Assembly: GCF_024105655.1 (NCBI RefSeq)
Contig: NZ_JAAAMH010000004.1
Span: forward strand, 62,001 to 126,000
Reading direction: 5' to 3'
DNA length: 64,000 nt
Origin: Aliihoeflea sp. 40Bstr573
Lineage (GTDB): Bacteria > Pseudomonadota > Alphaproteobacteria > Rhizobiales > Rhizobiaceae
Shown: positions 55,821 through 63,779 of the stretch, piece after piece
Position numbering within the stretch: position 1 is the first letter of the stretch
How the letters are laid out: every line of letters starts with the position of its first letter
The notes under the pieces: model-generated
Databases searched by the model: none
What the model was told of the DNA's origin: nothing
Seen by the model: only the letters and a program-made list of their open reading frames with translations
Translations under genes and position numbers: made by a program

Positions 55821-57821
55821 GTGACTTCACCATTTCGACCGCTGATGGCCATCTACCGCGACTGGCTTGAGGAAACGCGCGGACTGACCTTTGCCGACTA
55901 CCAGGCGATGTGGGAATGGTCGACGAGCGACCTCGATGCGTTCTGGCAGTCGATCTGGGAGCATGATGGCGTTCAGTCCCCGACGCCTCATTCGGCGGTG
56001 CTGGCAGAAGATCGGATGCCCGGCGCCGTCTGGTTTCCCGGCGCGACCTTGAACTACGCCCATCAGGTTTTTCGCCACGCCCAAGCGGCCGATGCCGCCG
56101 GGCAGCCGGCAATCGTCGCCGAGGACGAGCGCGGCAATCGCGCCGAAATCTCCTGGGCCGAGTTGAAGCGGCGCACGGCATCGCTCGCCGCGACCTTGCG
56201 CGAAATGGGCGTCGGCAAGGGGGACCGGGTCGCCGCCTACCTGCCCAACGTGCCCGAGACCGTCGTCGCCTTTCTGGCGACAGCGTCCATCGGCGCAATC
56301 TGGAGCGTGTGCGCCCCAGACATGGGCACCCGCGCGGTGATCGACCGGTTCCTTCAGATCGAGCCGAAAGTGCTGATCGCCGCCGACGGCGTCTTCTATG
56401 CCGGCCGCGCGCTCGACCGCTCGGGCGAGATCGAGGAAATCCGCGCCGCGTTGCCGAGCCGGCCGAAACTGATCCTGAAGGAAAGCGGCCACGCTTCCTC
56501 GAAACTGCCGCACGACCTGTCTCTTGAAGATGCACTGGCGCGCAGCGATGGCGAAACGGAGGCTTTCGAGCCCCAGTTCCTCCCTTTCGACCATCCGCTG
56601 TGGATCGTCTATTCGTCCGGCACCACGGGCAAGCCGAAGGCGCTGGTTCACAGCCACGGCGGAATCGTGATGGCCGTCTATGCAGCCCTCAAGCATCTCG
56701 ACATCGGCCCGAGCTATGCGCCGAATTCGCTTGGCGAGCGCTTCCACTGGTATTCCAGCACCGGCTGGATCATGTGGAACTGCCAGGTCAACGGCCTTCT
56801 CGGCGGCACCACGATCTGCCTCTTTGACGGTTCGCCGAGCGGAGCCAAGGACGCGCCCGACTGGGGGACGCTCTGGCGCTTCGTCTCCGGCAACCGCGTG
56901 ACCATATTCGGCGCCGGCGCGGCCTATTTCGGCAATTGCATGAAAGCGGGCGTTGACCCTGCCGCGCAAGGCGATCTTTCCGCTGTGCGCGCGCTCGGTT
57001 CCACCGGCTCGCCGCTGCCGGAAGCCGTCCAGAACTGGGGCACGGAGGCCTTCGCGCGCATGGGCCGTCCGGGCATCTGGTGGTCCAACATTTCCGGCGG
57101 CACCGACATTTGCGGCCTCTGGATCGCGGGCAACCGCGAGCTGCCGCTGGTCCCGGGCCGGATGCAGTGCCGCCAGCTCGGCGCACGGGTAGAAGCCTGG
57201 AACGAGAACGGCGAGAGCCTGATCGGAGAGGTCGGCGATCTCGTCTGCGCGCGCCCCTTCCCGTCCATGCCCGTGTTCCTCTGGGGCGACCCGGACGGCA
57301 AGCGCTATCTCGATTCCTATTTCGACATGTTCCCCGGCATCTGGCGCCATGGCGACTGGCTGTCGATCGGTGAGGATGGCAGTTGTGTCATCTATGGCCG
57401 CTCCGACGCGACCATCAACCGGCATGGACTACGCATCGGCACCAGCGAAATCTATTCCGCTGTGGAGGACCTGCCGGAAATCCTCGATTCCATGCTGATC
57501 GACCTCGAATATCTCGGCCGGCCGAGCGAGATGCTGCTGTTCGTCGTCCCGCGCCCGGGCGAAGCGGTCGATCCGACACGGATCAAGGCGGCCATCCGCC
57601 AGGCGGTCTCGCCGCGTTTCGTGCCTGATCGCATCCTCGAGGCGCCAGCCATTCCGCGCACGCTGTCGGGCAAGAAGCAGGAGGTCCCGATCCGCCGGCT
57701 CTTCCTCGGCCATCCGATCGAAAAGATCATTTCGCGCGAAACGATGGCGAACCCCGAATGCCTGGATTTCTATGTGCGCGAAGCCGGCGCTCACCTGGAG
57801 GACGCACGCAGGGCCAGCTGA
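55821..57821 (+). CDS. Acetoacetyl-CoA synthetase
   Basis: 666-residue adenylate-forming ligase that activates acetoacetate, linking ketone bodies or PHB breakdown to acetyl-CoA. Motifs: P-loop-like IVYSSGTTGKPKALVHSHGG, STGWIMWNCQVNG, GTDICGLWIAGN and the late DATINRHGLRIGTSEIYSAV with LSGKKQEVPIR carrying the catalytic Lys. The N-terminal YRDWLEETRGLTFADYQAMW part is typical of AacS over acetyl-CoA synthetase. The start is GTG with AGGGAGGA upstream. Monocistronic, unlinked in function to neighbours. Confidence 0.94.
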   Translation: MTSPFRPLMAIYRDWLEETRGLTFADYQAMWEWSTSDLDAFWQSIWEHDGVQSPTPHSAVLAEDRMPGAVWFPGATLNYAHQVFRHAQAADAAGQPAIVAEDERGNRAEISWAELKRRTASLAATLREMGVGKGDRVAAYLPNVPETVVAFLATASIGAIWSVCAPDMGTRAVIDRFLQIEPKVLIAADGVFYAGRALDRSGEIEEIRAALPSRPKLILKESGHASSKLPHDLSLEDALARSDGETEAFEPQFLPFDHPLWIVYSSGTTGKPKALVHSHGGIVMAVYAALKHLDIGPSYAPNSLGERFHWYSSTGWIMWNCQVNGLLGGTTICLFDGSPSGAKDAPDWGTLWRFVSGNRVTIFGAGAAYFGNCMKAGVDPAAQGDLSAVRALGSTGSPLPEAVQNWGTEAFARMGRPGIWWSNISGGTDICGLWIAGNRELPLVPGRMQCRQLGARVEAWNENGESLIGEVGDLVCARPFPSMPVFLWGDPDGKRYLDSYFDMFPGIWRHGDWLSIGEDGSCVIYGRSDATINRHGLRIGTSEIYSAVEDLPEILDSMLIDLEYLGRPSEMLLFVVPRPGEAVDPTRIKAAIRQAVSPRFVPDRILEAPAIPRTLSGKKQEVPIRRLFLGHPIEKIISRETMANPECLDFYVREAGAHLEDARRAS

Positions 57822-57861
57822 GCGGCGACGCGACAAAGCAAAATTCTTTGTGAACGCCCAC

Positions 57862-57886
57862 GGAACCGGGCAGGGGATCACACGTT
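57862..57886 (+). promoter_or_regulatory. EcfG-type promoter of secreted 133-residue protein gene
   Basis: GGAAC (57862-57866), 16 bases, CGTT (57883-57886), the best match in the window to the GGAAC-N16/18-CGTT consensus of the alphaproteobacterial general stress response sigma. It lies about 58 bases before the start codon. Confidence 0.65.
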
Positions 57887-57944
57887 CTTCCGGCCAGAGC
57901 ATCCAACTGCCATCTGGCAGCGTCCTGACCGGAAGGCCGATATT

Positions 57945-58346
57945 ATGACCTCGAACGCCCGCCTCGCGAAAATCGCAGCTCTTGCCATGGCTTCCGCAAT
58001 CGCGGTGCCTGCCATTGCCGGTGCGGTGGTTCTGCCCGATCTCGGGCCCATCCCGATGGCGCGCCCGGCATCGGTTGCCACGGTCGCCGCCCCAATGCCG
58101 GTCGTCCGCGAAGTCATCCAGATTTCCGCCACCGCCCAGGAACTGCCCGACGCTCGCCGTAACGTGCGCGTCGTGGGCGGCAAGTTCCTGCCCGATGCGA
58201 GTGAAGAGATCGATTTCGCAGCAACCCAGAAGGATTCCGCCGCAGTGGGCTATGCCGAATGGCTGGTCATGACCACGGTCCAGCGCATGTTCGAGACCGC
58301 GGACGAGGACCGTACGCTACAGGTCGCGTCCAACGAAGTGCAATAG
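57945..58346 (+). CDS. Secreted protein of unknown function, 133 residues
   Basis: Signal peptide MTSNARLAKIAALAMASAIA (cleavage after AGA), then a Pro/Ala-rich linker and ARRNVRVVGGKFLPDASEEI DFAATQKDSAAVGYAEWLVM. The mature part is small and partly disordered. No family recognised. It ends three bases before the converging rlpA stop. The strong GGAAC-N16-CGTT promoter is the main clue and suggests stress induction. Confidence 0.7.
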   Translation: MTSNARLAKIAALAMASAIAVPAIAGAVVLPDLGPIPMARPASVATVAAPMPVVREVIQISATAQELPDARRNVRVVGGKFLPDASEEIDFAATQKDSAAVGYAEWLVMTTVQRMFETADEDRTLQVASNEVQ

Positions 58347-58349
58347 CGC

Positions 58350-58748
58350 CTAGAGGACTTCGATCTTCACCCGGGCAACGCCCTGGTCGATCATTCCGAC
58401 CGCCTGCGCCGCACCGCGCGAAAGATCGATGACGCGCTTGCCGACGAATGGCCCGCGGTCGTTGATCCGGACGACCACGGCCTTGCCATTCCGCTCGTTT
58501 GTCACGCGGACCTTGGTGCCGAACGGCAACGTCTTGTGCGCAGCGGTCAGCTCGTTCATGTCGTAGCGTTCGCCATTGGCGGTCGTGCGGCCGTGGAACT
58601 GTCCGCCATACCAGGAAGCCGAACCCGTGATCGTCTGCAGAGCCTCGATCTTGTCGTTGGCCAGAGCAGGGCTCTGGGCGGAAAATCCTGACGCCAATGC
58701 GAGGATGGATGCAGTCATCACGGCCCGTGCCGCCTTGGAATGGAACAT
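58350..58748 (-). CDS. rlpA: RlpA-like septal lytic transglycosylase domain protein
   Basis: 132 residues. Signal peptide [20 protein letters not shown] (cleavage after ALA). The RlpA double-psi beta-barrel domain has [39 protein letters not shown] and [20 protein letters not shown], with conserved Asp and His of the barrel. No SPOR domain follows, so this is the short single-domain type. It cleaves naked glycan strands in characterised relatives. The start overlaps a GGAAC motif reading the other way. Confidence 0.9.
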   Translation of the reverse strand: MFHSKAARAVMTASILALASGFSAQSPALANDKIEALQTITGSASWYGGQFHGRTTANGERYDMNELTAAHKTLPFGTKVRVTNERNGKAVVVRINDRGPFVGKRVIDLSRGAAQAVGMIDQGVARVKIEVL

Positions 58749-58766
58749 TTCTTGAAGATCCCGGTT
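58742..58766 (+). promoter_or_regulatory. Candidate EcfG-type promoter before TIGR02587 gene
   Basis: GGAAC (58742-58746), 18 bases, TT (58765-58766, in GGTT). It overlaps the rlpA start codon on the other strand and lies 156 bases upstream of the next plus-strand gene; a long leader weakens the case. Confidence 0.35.
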
Positions 58767-58921
58767 AATCGTTTTTTTACTGTTGCGGTTTCACGGGGGT
58801 GTGAACTGACGGCCGGGTTTGACGACACCTTGGAGCATATTGGGCGATTCCAAGACCATTTCCGGGCAGCCCGACGATTGATCGCGCCGCTTCCGTTGCG
58901 GCATATGTTCCGGGTTTCTCC

Positions 58922-59758
58922 ATGACTGTCCGCGCTCGCGAAACCGGCGCCCACCGCGGTATTCTGCGGGATGCGGGCCGCGCCGTCGGTGGCGCGCTCA
59001 TCTTTTCGCTGCCCATGCTGATGACGATGGAAATGTGGCAGCTCGCCTATACGATAGAGGGCTGGCGGCTCGCATTGCTGCTGGCCGTCGCCGTGCCGCT
59101 CCTCGTCGGTCTTTCGCATGTCATCGGTTTCGAAGAGCGCCGAACGCTAAGGGAATCGGCGATGGACGCGTCCTTCGCCTTCGGTATCGCCGCCTTTACC
59201 AGCCTGGTCGTTCTGACGATCCTCGGGGTGCTTGCGCCCGGCATGTCGGGCGACGAGATCGCCGGCAAGATCGCCATTCAGTCTGTACCGGCCGCGATCG
59301 GCGCGCTGCTCGCGCGCAGCCAGCTGAAAAGCAGCGATGACGACGACGCACTCGGGGATCGCAAGGAAACCTACGCGGGCGAGCTGTTCTTGATGGCGGT
59401 CGGGGCGCTCTTTCTCGGCTTCAACCTGGCGCCGACCGAGGAGATGATCCTGATTTCCTACCAGATGAGCAAGTGGCACGCGATCGTGCTGGTTGCGATC
59501 TCGATCGCAGCGATGCACGGGTTCGTCTTCGCGGTCGAGTTCAAGGGCGGCAGCGAACTGTCGGAAGACACGCCCTGGTGGAGTGCCCTCTTCCGCTTCA
59601 CGCTGCCCGGATACGCGATCGCGGCGCTGATCGCGCTGTTCATGCTGTGGGTGTTCGGCCGCACCGACGGCCTGGCTCCGGAAATGGTGGTCATGGCGAT
59701 GGTCGTGCTGGCCTTCCCTGCCGCGATCGGCGCCGCTGCCGCGCGGCTGATCCTGTGA
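58922..59758 (+). CDS. TIGR02587/DUF2391 family membrane protein
   Basis: 278 residues with about seven helices. Pattern: RAVGGALIFSLPMLMTMEMW QLAYTI, then LTILGVLAPGMSGDEIAGKI AIQSVPAAIGALLAR, and AVGALFLGFNLAPTEEMILI. These are the hallmarks of a family of putative integral membrane proteins always paired with TIGR02588 proteins, as here eight bases downstream. Function unknown; the pair is often found near stress genes. Confidence 0.88.
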   Translation: MTVRARETGAHRGILRDAGRAVGGALIFSLPMLMTMEMWQLAYTIEGWRLALLLAVAVPLLVGLSHVIGFEERRTLRESAMDASFAFGIAAFTSLVVLTILGVLAPGMSGDEIAGKIAIQSVPAAIGALLARSQLKSSDDDDALGDRKETYAGELFLMAVGALFLGFNLAPTEEMILISYQMSKWHAIVLVAISIAAMHGFVFAVEFKGGSELSEDTPWWSALFRFTLPGYAIAALIALFMLWVFGRTDGLAPEMVVMAMVVLAFPAAIGAAAARLIL

Positions 59759-59765
59759 GGAACGC

Positions 59766-60161
59766 ATGAGCGACGACGAGGAATCCGGGCGCTATCCCGT
59801 CAACCGGGCCCAGCACCCTGCCGAATGGATCATCGGCGCGGCCTCCGCGATCGGCCTCCTCGCGCTGATCGGTTACCTGGCCGTCACGGCGCTTGCCGAA
59901 ACCGACGGCCCGCCTGTTTTCGAGCCGACGGTCGACGAAGTGTTCGCTGCCGAAGGCGTCTGGCATGCGCGCATCACCCTTCGAAACTCCGGCGACAGGA
60001 CCGCCGCCGATGTCGTTCTCCAGGGCACGGCTGGCGGCGGCGAGGCGAGCGAGGTCACGTTCGATTACGTGCCGGCCGGTTCGACGCGCCAAAGCGCCCT
60101 TTTGTTCGACGCCGAGCCGTCCGGGCTGGAACTGTCGGTCCGCTCCTATACCGATCCCTGA
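59766..60161 (+). CDS. TIGR02588 family protein
   Basis: 131 residues, one helix near residues 20-44 (AEWIIGAASAIGLLALIGYL), then an extracytoplasmic immunoglobulin-like domain (GVWHARITLRNSGDRTAADV, VTFDYVPAGSTRQSALLFD). The family occurs only beside TIGR02587 genes. The N-terminal SDDEESGRYPVNRAQHPAEW is typical. Coupled to the preceding gene with an eight-base gap. Function unknown. Confidence 0.86.
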   Translation: MSDDEESGRYPVNRAQHPAEWIIGAASAIGLLALIGYLAVTALAETDGPPVFEPTVDEVFAAEGVWHARITLRNSGDRTAADVVLQGTAGGGEASEVTFDYVPAGSTRQSALLFDAEPSGLELSVRSYTDP

Positions 60162-60175
60162 TCTGCTGCGGCGGC

Positions 60176-60201
60176 GGAACAAGTGGCCGGGTTTGGCTGT
60201 T
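60176..60201 (+). promoter_or_regulatory. Candidate EcfG-type promoter before small gene pair
   Basis: GGAAC (60176-60180), 19 bases, TT (60200-60201), about 50 bases before the 52-residue gene. Confidence 0.4.
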
Positions 60202-60251
60202 GTCTGGCAGATCGCGCGATGCGCGCCGTCCCCGAAGGAGAGACAGTCCCG

Positions 60252-60410
60252 ATGATCCGATTGATGCTCATGGCGCTAGGCGCCTATACGCTTTACCGCA
60301 TGTATGTACCGCTCGAGGGCGAGGGCGGCTCGCGCGAACTTTTGCCAGACATGCGCGCTGGTCAGGATCGTGCCACACGCCGCGTCCGTGCTGCCGGAGA
60401 CCAGTCGTGA
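60252..60410 (+). CDS. Small membrane-anchored protein, 52 residues
   Basis: MIRLMLMALGAYTLYRMYVP is a short hydrophobic anchor, followed by a hydrophilic tail EGEGGSRELLPDMRAGQDRA. AGGAG lies about 15 bases upstream, which is far for an RBS, so an earlier in-frame start (60183) is possible. The stop overlaps the GTG of the DUF2188 gene by GTGA. Unknown function. Confidence 0.6.
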   Translation: MIRLMLMALGAYTLYRMYVPLEGEGGSRELLPDMRAGQDRATRRVRAAGDQS

Positions 60411-60652
60411 CGAAACTCGTCTACGAGGTGGTGGAGCATGACGGCGGCTGGGCCTACAAGCTCGGCGACGTCTTCTCCGAGACCTTCCCGACCCACGACG
60501 CCGCGCGCTCCGCGGCCGATAGGGCAGCCGCCGAGCAGCAACTCGGCGGCGACGACCAGGCCATCGAATATCAGGACCGCGACGGCGTCTGGCACGAGGA
60601 GCAGGCGCGCGGCGGCGACCGGCCGCAGGTCGAGGTCAAGGACGGCAACTAG
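60407..60652 (+). CDS. DUF2188 family protein
   Basis: 81 residues with a GTG start overlapping the preceding stop. DUF2188 pattern: YEVVEHDGGWAYKLGDVFSE, THDAARSAADRAAAEQQLGG and YQDRDGVWHEE. Small cytosolic protein of unknown function, frequent in stress-related operons. Its stop overlaps the stop of the converging DNA glycosylase gene. Confidence 0.84.
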   Translation: MTKLVYEVVEHDGGWAYKLGDVFSETFPTHDAARSAADRAAAEQQLGGDDQAIEYQDRDGVWHEEQARGGDRPQVEVKDGN

Positions 60653-61200
60653 CTCCTGGGAAACGACCGGCTGAGATAGGCTGACTCCGCCGCACCGAAG
60701 CGCCATTCCAGATCGACCGCCTTTGAAATCCCAATGCGCCGGCCTGCTACGAGTGCGGGCCGGCTTTTTCGCGCGAGCGCGCCGTGCAGCGGTCTGCCGT
60801 TCCAGTCAATGTCGACGCCGAGCGCCTGCGCAAGCCGTCCCGGCCCGGCGCACAAGAGCCGCTCGGCCTCCAGCCCGCGCCTTGCGCGCATCAGGTCGAT
60901 GCCCGACATCGGTTCAAGCGCGCGCAAAAGCACCGCGTTTCCTGGCGTGCACACAACGTTGAGGCACCAGTGCAGCCCGTAGGAGCGGTAGACATAGGCC
61001 GTGCCCGGAAAGCCGAACATCGGTGCGTTGCGCGGCGTCGGCCCGCGAAAGCTGTGCGAGGCCGGGTCGTCATGGGCATAGGCTTCCGTCTCCACGATCA
61101 GCCCGCTCGTGCCTTCTGCGTGGAGTTCCATGCCAATCAGGTCGCGCGCGACCTCGACCGGATGTCTGTCGAAGAACGACCCCGCGATCCCGTCACACAT
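60649..61200 (-). CDS. DNA-3-methyladenine glycosylase (AAG/MPG family)
   Basis: 183-residue base-excision repair enzyme that removes alkylated purines. Pattern: LIVETEAYAHDDPASHSFRG (with catalytic Glu), PTPRNAPMFGFPGTAYVYRS YGLHWCLNVV and LCAGPGRLAQALGVDIDWNG. The length is typical of bacterial AAG-type enzymes. A small proline-rich gene overlaps its start by eight bases upstream, so both may be co-transcribed from the GGAAC-type promoter at 61379-61403. Confidence 0.92.
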   Translation of the reverse strand: MCDGIAGSFFDRHPVEVARDLIGMELHAEGTSGLIVETEAYAHDDPASHSFRGPTPRNAPMFGFPGTAYVYRSYGLHWCLNVVCTPGNAVLLRALEPMSGIDLMRARRGLEAERLLCAGPGRLAQALGVDIDWNGRPLHGALARKSRPALVAGRRIGISKAVDLEWRFGAAESAYLSRSFPRS

Positions 61201-61357
61201 TCAGCGGCGGATCGTTCTGTTCGTCCGGGTTCGGATCGGGCGTTTCGTCGGGCAACCGGTCGGGTTCGGGCTCCTCGATCGGTGGCGGGGACGGCGTCGG
61301 CGGCAGGTCGCGGCCGGGCTCGTTCGGCTGGCGCGGATCAGGGCTGGTCAAGGGCAT
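61193..61357 (-). CDS. Small proline-rich protein, 54 residues
   Basis: MPLTSPDPRQPNEPGRDLPP onward: Pro, Asp and Glu make up most of the chain, with no hydrophobic core, so it is probably disordered. AAGGAG lies eight bases before the ATG, and a promoter-like GGAAC-N18-TT lies about 20 bases upstream. Its end overlaps the start of the DNA glycosylase gene. No family recognised; the expression signals support a real gene. Confidence 0.58.
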   Translation of the reverse strand: MPLTSPDPRQPNEPGRDLPPTPSPPPIEEPEPDRLPDETPDPNPDEQNDPPLNV

Positions 61358-61378
61358 GGCAAGTCTCCTTGCCCCTCC

Positions 61379-61403
61379 AACCATGCGCCGCGCCAACCGT
61401 TCC
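61379..61403 (-). promoter_or_regulatory. Candidate EcfG-type promoter of proline-rich gene and DNA glycosylase
   Basis: On the minus strand GGAAC (61403-61399), 18 bases, TT (61380-61379, in GGTT), 22 bases before the start codon. Confidence 0.52.
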
Positions 61404-61414
61404 CGCCCGCAGCG

Positions 61415-62161
61415 TCAACCGACGGCGAAATCGTAGATCAGCTTGACGGCGAGGACGGTCAGGAGCGCAAGGATCGCCCGGTCGAAGGCCTGTTTCGAAA
61501 AGCGCTTCGCCAGCGCGGCGCCCACTGGCATGAAGGCGAGGATCGGGAACATTGCCAGGAAGGAAAGCGCGAGCCCCTGCCAGGTCAGGAGCCCCAGGAC
61601 GCCCATCATCGGAACCTGCGTGGCGGTCATCACGGCGAAAAAGATCGACACGGTCGAGATGAAATGCGTGCGCGTCAGCCCCATCGCGTTGAGGAAGGTA
61701 AGCGATACCGGCGCAGACAGTCCGCCCGAGCCCTGCAGCAGCCCCGCGACCGCGCCGGCGGGAACCGCAAGCCGCGTCGCAAGTTCCCGGCCGAGCAGGA
61801 GGTCGGGCCGAGCGAGCCGAGCGCCGATATAGAGCAGCACCGCAAGCGCGACGATCAGCAGGAGTACCCGCGGCGAGAACGCCGCCAGCATCACGGTCCC
61901 GCCTATGACGCCCGCAGCTCCCGCCAGCGAGAAGGCCACGACGAAGCTGTTTGGCAGGCGGTCGCCGCGAAACTGCCAGGCCTGCCAGACATTGGTGAGG
62001 AGGTTGGGCACGAGCATCGTCACGACGGCAACGCGCACGTCGAACATCATGGCAAGCGCGGGCACCGCCAGCACCGGCGCGCCGGCGCCCGTCGCCCCCT
62101 TGAGGACGCCGCCGGCGGCAAGGCAGAGGAATGCGATGGCGAGTTCGATCGTCAGGCTCAT
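61415..62161 (-). CDS. TauE/SafE family sulfite/sulfonate exporter-like permease
   Basis: 248 residues, about eight helices. The family repeats are visible: GGVLKGATGAGAPVLAVPAL and later GAVAGLLQGSGGLSAPVSLT, each with the G-x-G/S-G pattern. Members export sulfite or sulfoacetate-type anions. A link with the sulfolipid genes of this window is possible in principle but they are 50 kb apart. Divergent from an ArsR gene across 143 bases. Confidence 0.87.
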   Translation of the reverse strand: MSLTIELAIAFLCLAAGGVLKGATGAGAPVLAVPALAMMFDVRVAVVTMLVPNLLTNVWQAWQFRGDRLPNSFVVAFSLAGAAGVIGGTVMLAAFSPRVLLLIVALAVLLYIGARLARPDLLLGRELATRLAVPAGAVAGLLQGSGGLSAPVSLTFLNAMGLTRTHFISTVSIFFAVMTATQVPMMGVLGLLTWQGLALSFLAMFPILAFMPVGAALAKRFSKQAFDRAILALLTVLAVKLIYDFAVG

Positions 62162-62264
62162 GTCCGCGTTGGCTACGCTTCATGGTCGCCCGCTGCAACG
62201 CAAATTCTTTCCATGTGAACAAAAAGGTTTGGGCCAGCCCTTTAAATCGGTGATAGCCAATCCA

Positions 62265-62286
62265 TATATCGGATCAACCCGATATA
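62265..62286. promoter_or_regulatory. ArsR-type operator of arsR-OYE operon
   Basis: Perfect 8-base inverted repeat TATATCGG-ATCAAC-CCGATATA, 18 bases before the ArsR start. Position and form fit autorepression by the ArsR-family protein. Confidence 0.7.
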
Positions 62287-62304
62287 AACGAGCCCCTGCC
62301 TCCC

Positions 62305-62598
62305 ATGACGAATGCCGACCTGATCCTGAAGGCACTCTCGCATCCCGTCCGGCGTGACATGCTCGACTGGCTGAAGACGCCTGCAAAGCACTTCCCCGAT
62401 CAGGAGCATCCGCTGGAGATGGGCGTGTGCGCCGGCCAGTTCGCGCGCTGCGGACTGTCGCAATCTTCCGTCTCGGCGCATCTGGCCGCCCTGTCCGAAG
62501 CGGGGCTGGTGACGCAGCGCCGGGTCGGTCAGTGGATATTCTACAAACGCGACGAGGCCGCGATCGCCGCCTTCCGCGCCTCTCTCGACACTCTCTAG
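62305..62598 (+). CDS. ArsR family transcriptional regulator
   Basis: 97-residue winged-helix repressor: ADLILKALSHPVRRDMLDWL, then CAGQFARCGLSQSSVSAHLA ALSEAGLVTQRRVGQWIFYK. The metal-binding ELCVCDL motif is absent; two cysteines in GVCAGQFARCGLSQ could respond to electrophiles or oxidants. It precedes an old yellow enzyme gene by 27 bases, resembling YodB/reactive-electrophile regulators. Likely autoregulated through the inverted repeat upstream. Confidence 0.9.
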   Translation: MTNADLILKALSHPVRRDMLDWLKTPAKHFPDQEHPLEMGVCAGQFARCGLSQSSVSAHLAALSEAGLVTQRRVGQWIFYKRDEAAIAAFRASLDTL

Positions 62599-62625
62599 AA
62601 CCTCCCAAGAAGAAAGAAGGACTTT

Positions 62626-63741
62626 ATGTCGAAACTCTTCGAACCCGTTCGCGTCGGCGACATCGACGTCGCCAATCGCATCGTCATGGCGCCGTTGACG
62701 CGCAACCGCTCGCCCAACGCCGTGCCGACCGACATGGCGGTCGAGTATTATCGCCAGCGCGCCTCGGCCGGCCTCCTCGTTACAGAGGCCACCGCCATCA
62801 CCCATCAGGGCCAGGGCTACGCAGACGTGCCGGGCCTTTACGGTGCCGACCAGCTCGCCGCCTGGAAGAAGGTCACCGACGCCGTACATGCCGATGGCGG
62901 CAAGATCGTCGTCCAGCTCTGGCATGTCGGCCGCATCAGCCATTCGACGTTGCAGCCCGGCGGCGAAAAGCCTGTTGCCCCGTCGGCGATTCGCGCCAAT
63001 GCCAAGACCTATCTGGTCAACGAAGACGGCTCCGGCGCCTTTGCCGACACGTCCGAACCCCGCGCGCTCGATACGGCGGAGCTGCCGGGCATCGTTGCCG
63101 CCTATGCCAAGGCTGCGAAGGCAGCGGTAGAGGAAGCCGGCTTCGACGGCGTCGAGATCCATGCCGCGAACGGATACCTGATCGACCAGTTCCTGCGTTC
63201 CGGCTCCAACAAGCGAACCGACGCCTATGGCGGCTCGATCGAGAACCGCGCACGCCTGCTGTTCGAGGTCGTCGATGCCGTTACCGCCGCGATCGGCGGT
63301 GGCCGCACGGGCATCCGCCTCTCGCCGGTTACGCCGGCGAACGACGCGTCCGATTCCGATCCGCAGCCACTCTTCGACCATGTCGCCGAGGGCCTCGGCA
63401 GATACGGGCTTGCCTATGTGCACGTCATCGAAGGGGCGACCGGCGGCGCGCGTGATCACAACCAGGGCGACAAGCCGTTCGACTGGGCGCAGTTCAAGTC
63501 CACCTATCGCAATGCCGGCGGCACCGGCGCATGGGTCGGCAACAACGGCTACGACCGCGACCTGGCCGAGAAGGCCGTGGCGGATGACCGAGTCGACCTT
63601 GTCGCCTTCGGCCGTCTCTTCATCGCCAATCCCGATCTCGTCGAGCGCTTCGAACAGGACGCGCCGCTCAACGAGCCCGACCGCGAGACCTTCTATGGCG
63701 GCGGCGCGAAGGGCTATGTCGACTATCCGTCGATGAACTGA
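62626..63741 (+). CDS. Old yellow enzyme family alkene reductase (NemA-like)
   Basis: 371-residue FMN-dependent NAD(P)H oxidoreductase that reduces activated double bonds and nitro esters. Pattern: RIVMAPLTRNRSPNAVPTDM, VQLWHVGRISHSTLQPGG, the substrate-anion pair His-x-x-Asn in EIHAANGYLIDQFLRSGSNK, RTDAYGGSIENRARLLFEVV and LVAFGRLFIANPDLVERF. The pairing with an ArsR regulator suggests induction by electrophiles. A terminator follows. Confidence 0.93.
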   Translation: MSKLFEPVRVGDIDVANRIVMAPLTRNRSPNAVPTDMAVEYYRQRASAGLLVTEATAITHQGQGYADVPGLYGADQLAAWKKVTDAVHADGGKIVVQLWHVGRISHSTLQPGGEKPVAPSAIRANAKTYLVNEDGSGAFADTSEPRALDTAELPGIVAAYAKAAKAAVEEAGFDGVEIHAANGYLIDQFLRSGSNKRTDAYGGSIENRARLLFEVVDAVTAAIGGGRTGIRLSPVTPANDASDSDPQPLFDHVAEGLGRYGLAYVHVIEGATGGARDHNQGDKPFDWAQFKSTYRNAGGTGAWVGNNGYDRDLAEKAVADDRVDLVAFGRLFIANPDLVERFEQDAPLNEPDRETFYGGGAKGYVDYPSMN

Positions 63742-63748
63742 CCTTGTG

Positions 63749-63775
63749 AAAGGGCGGCGGCAACGCCGCCCTTTT
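63749..63775. terminator. Bidirectional terminator between OYE and TetR-like genes
   Basis: Perfect 11-bp stem AAAGGGCGGCG / CGCCGCCCTTT with GCAA tetraloop and T run at 63772-63775. It serves the converging genes. Confidence 0.88.
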
Positions 63776-63779
63776 CGCA

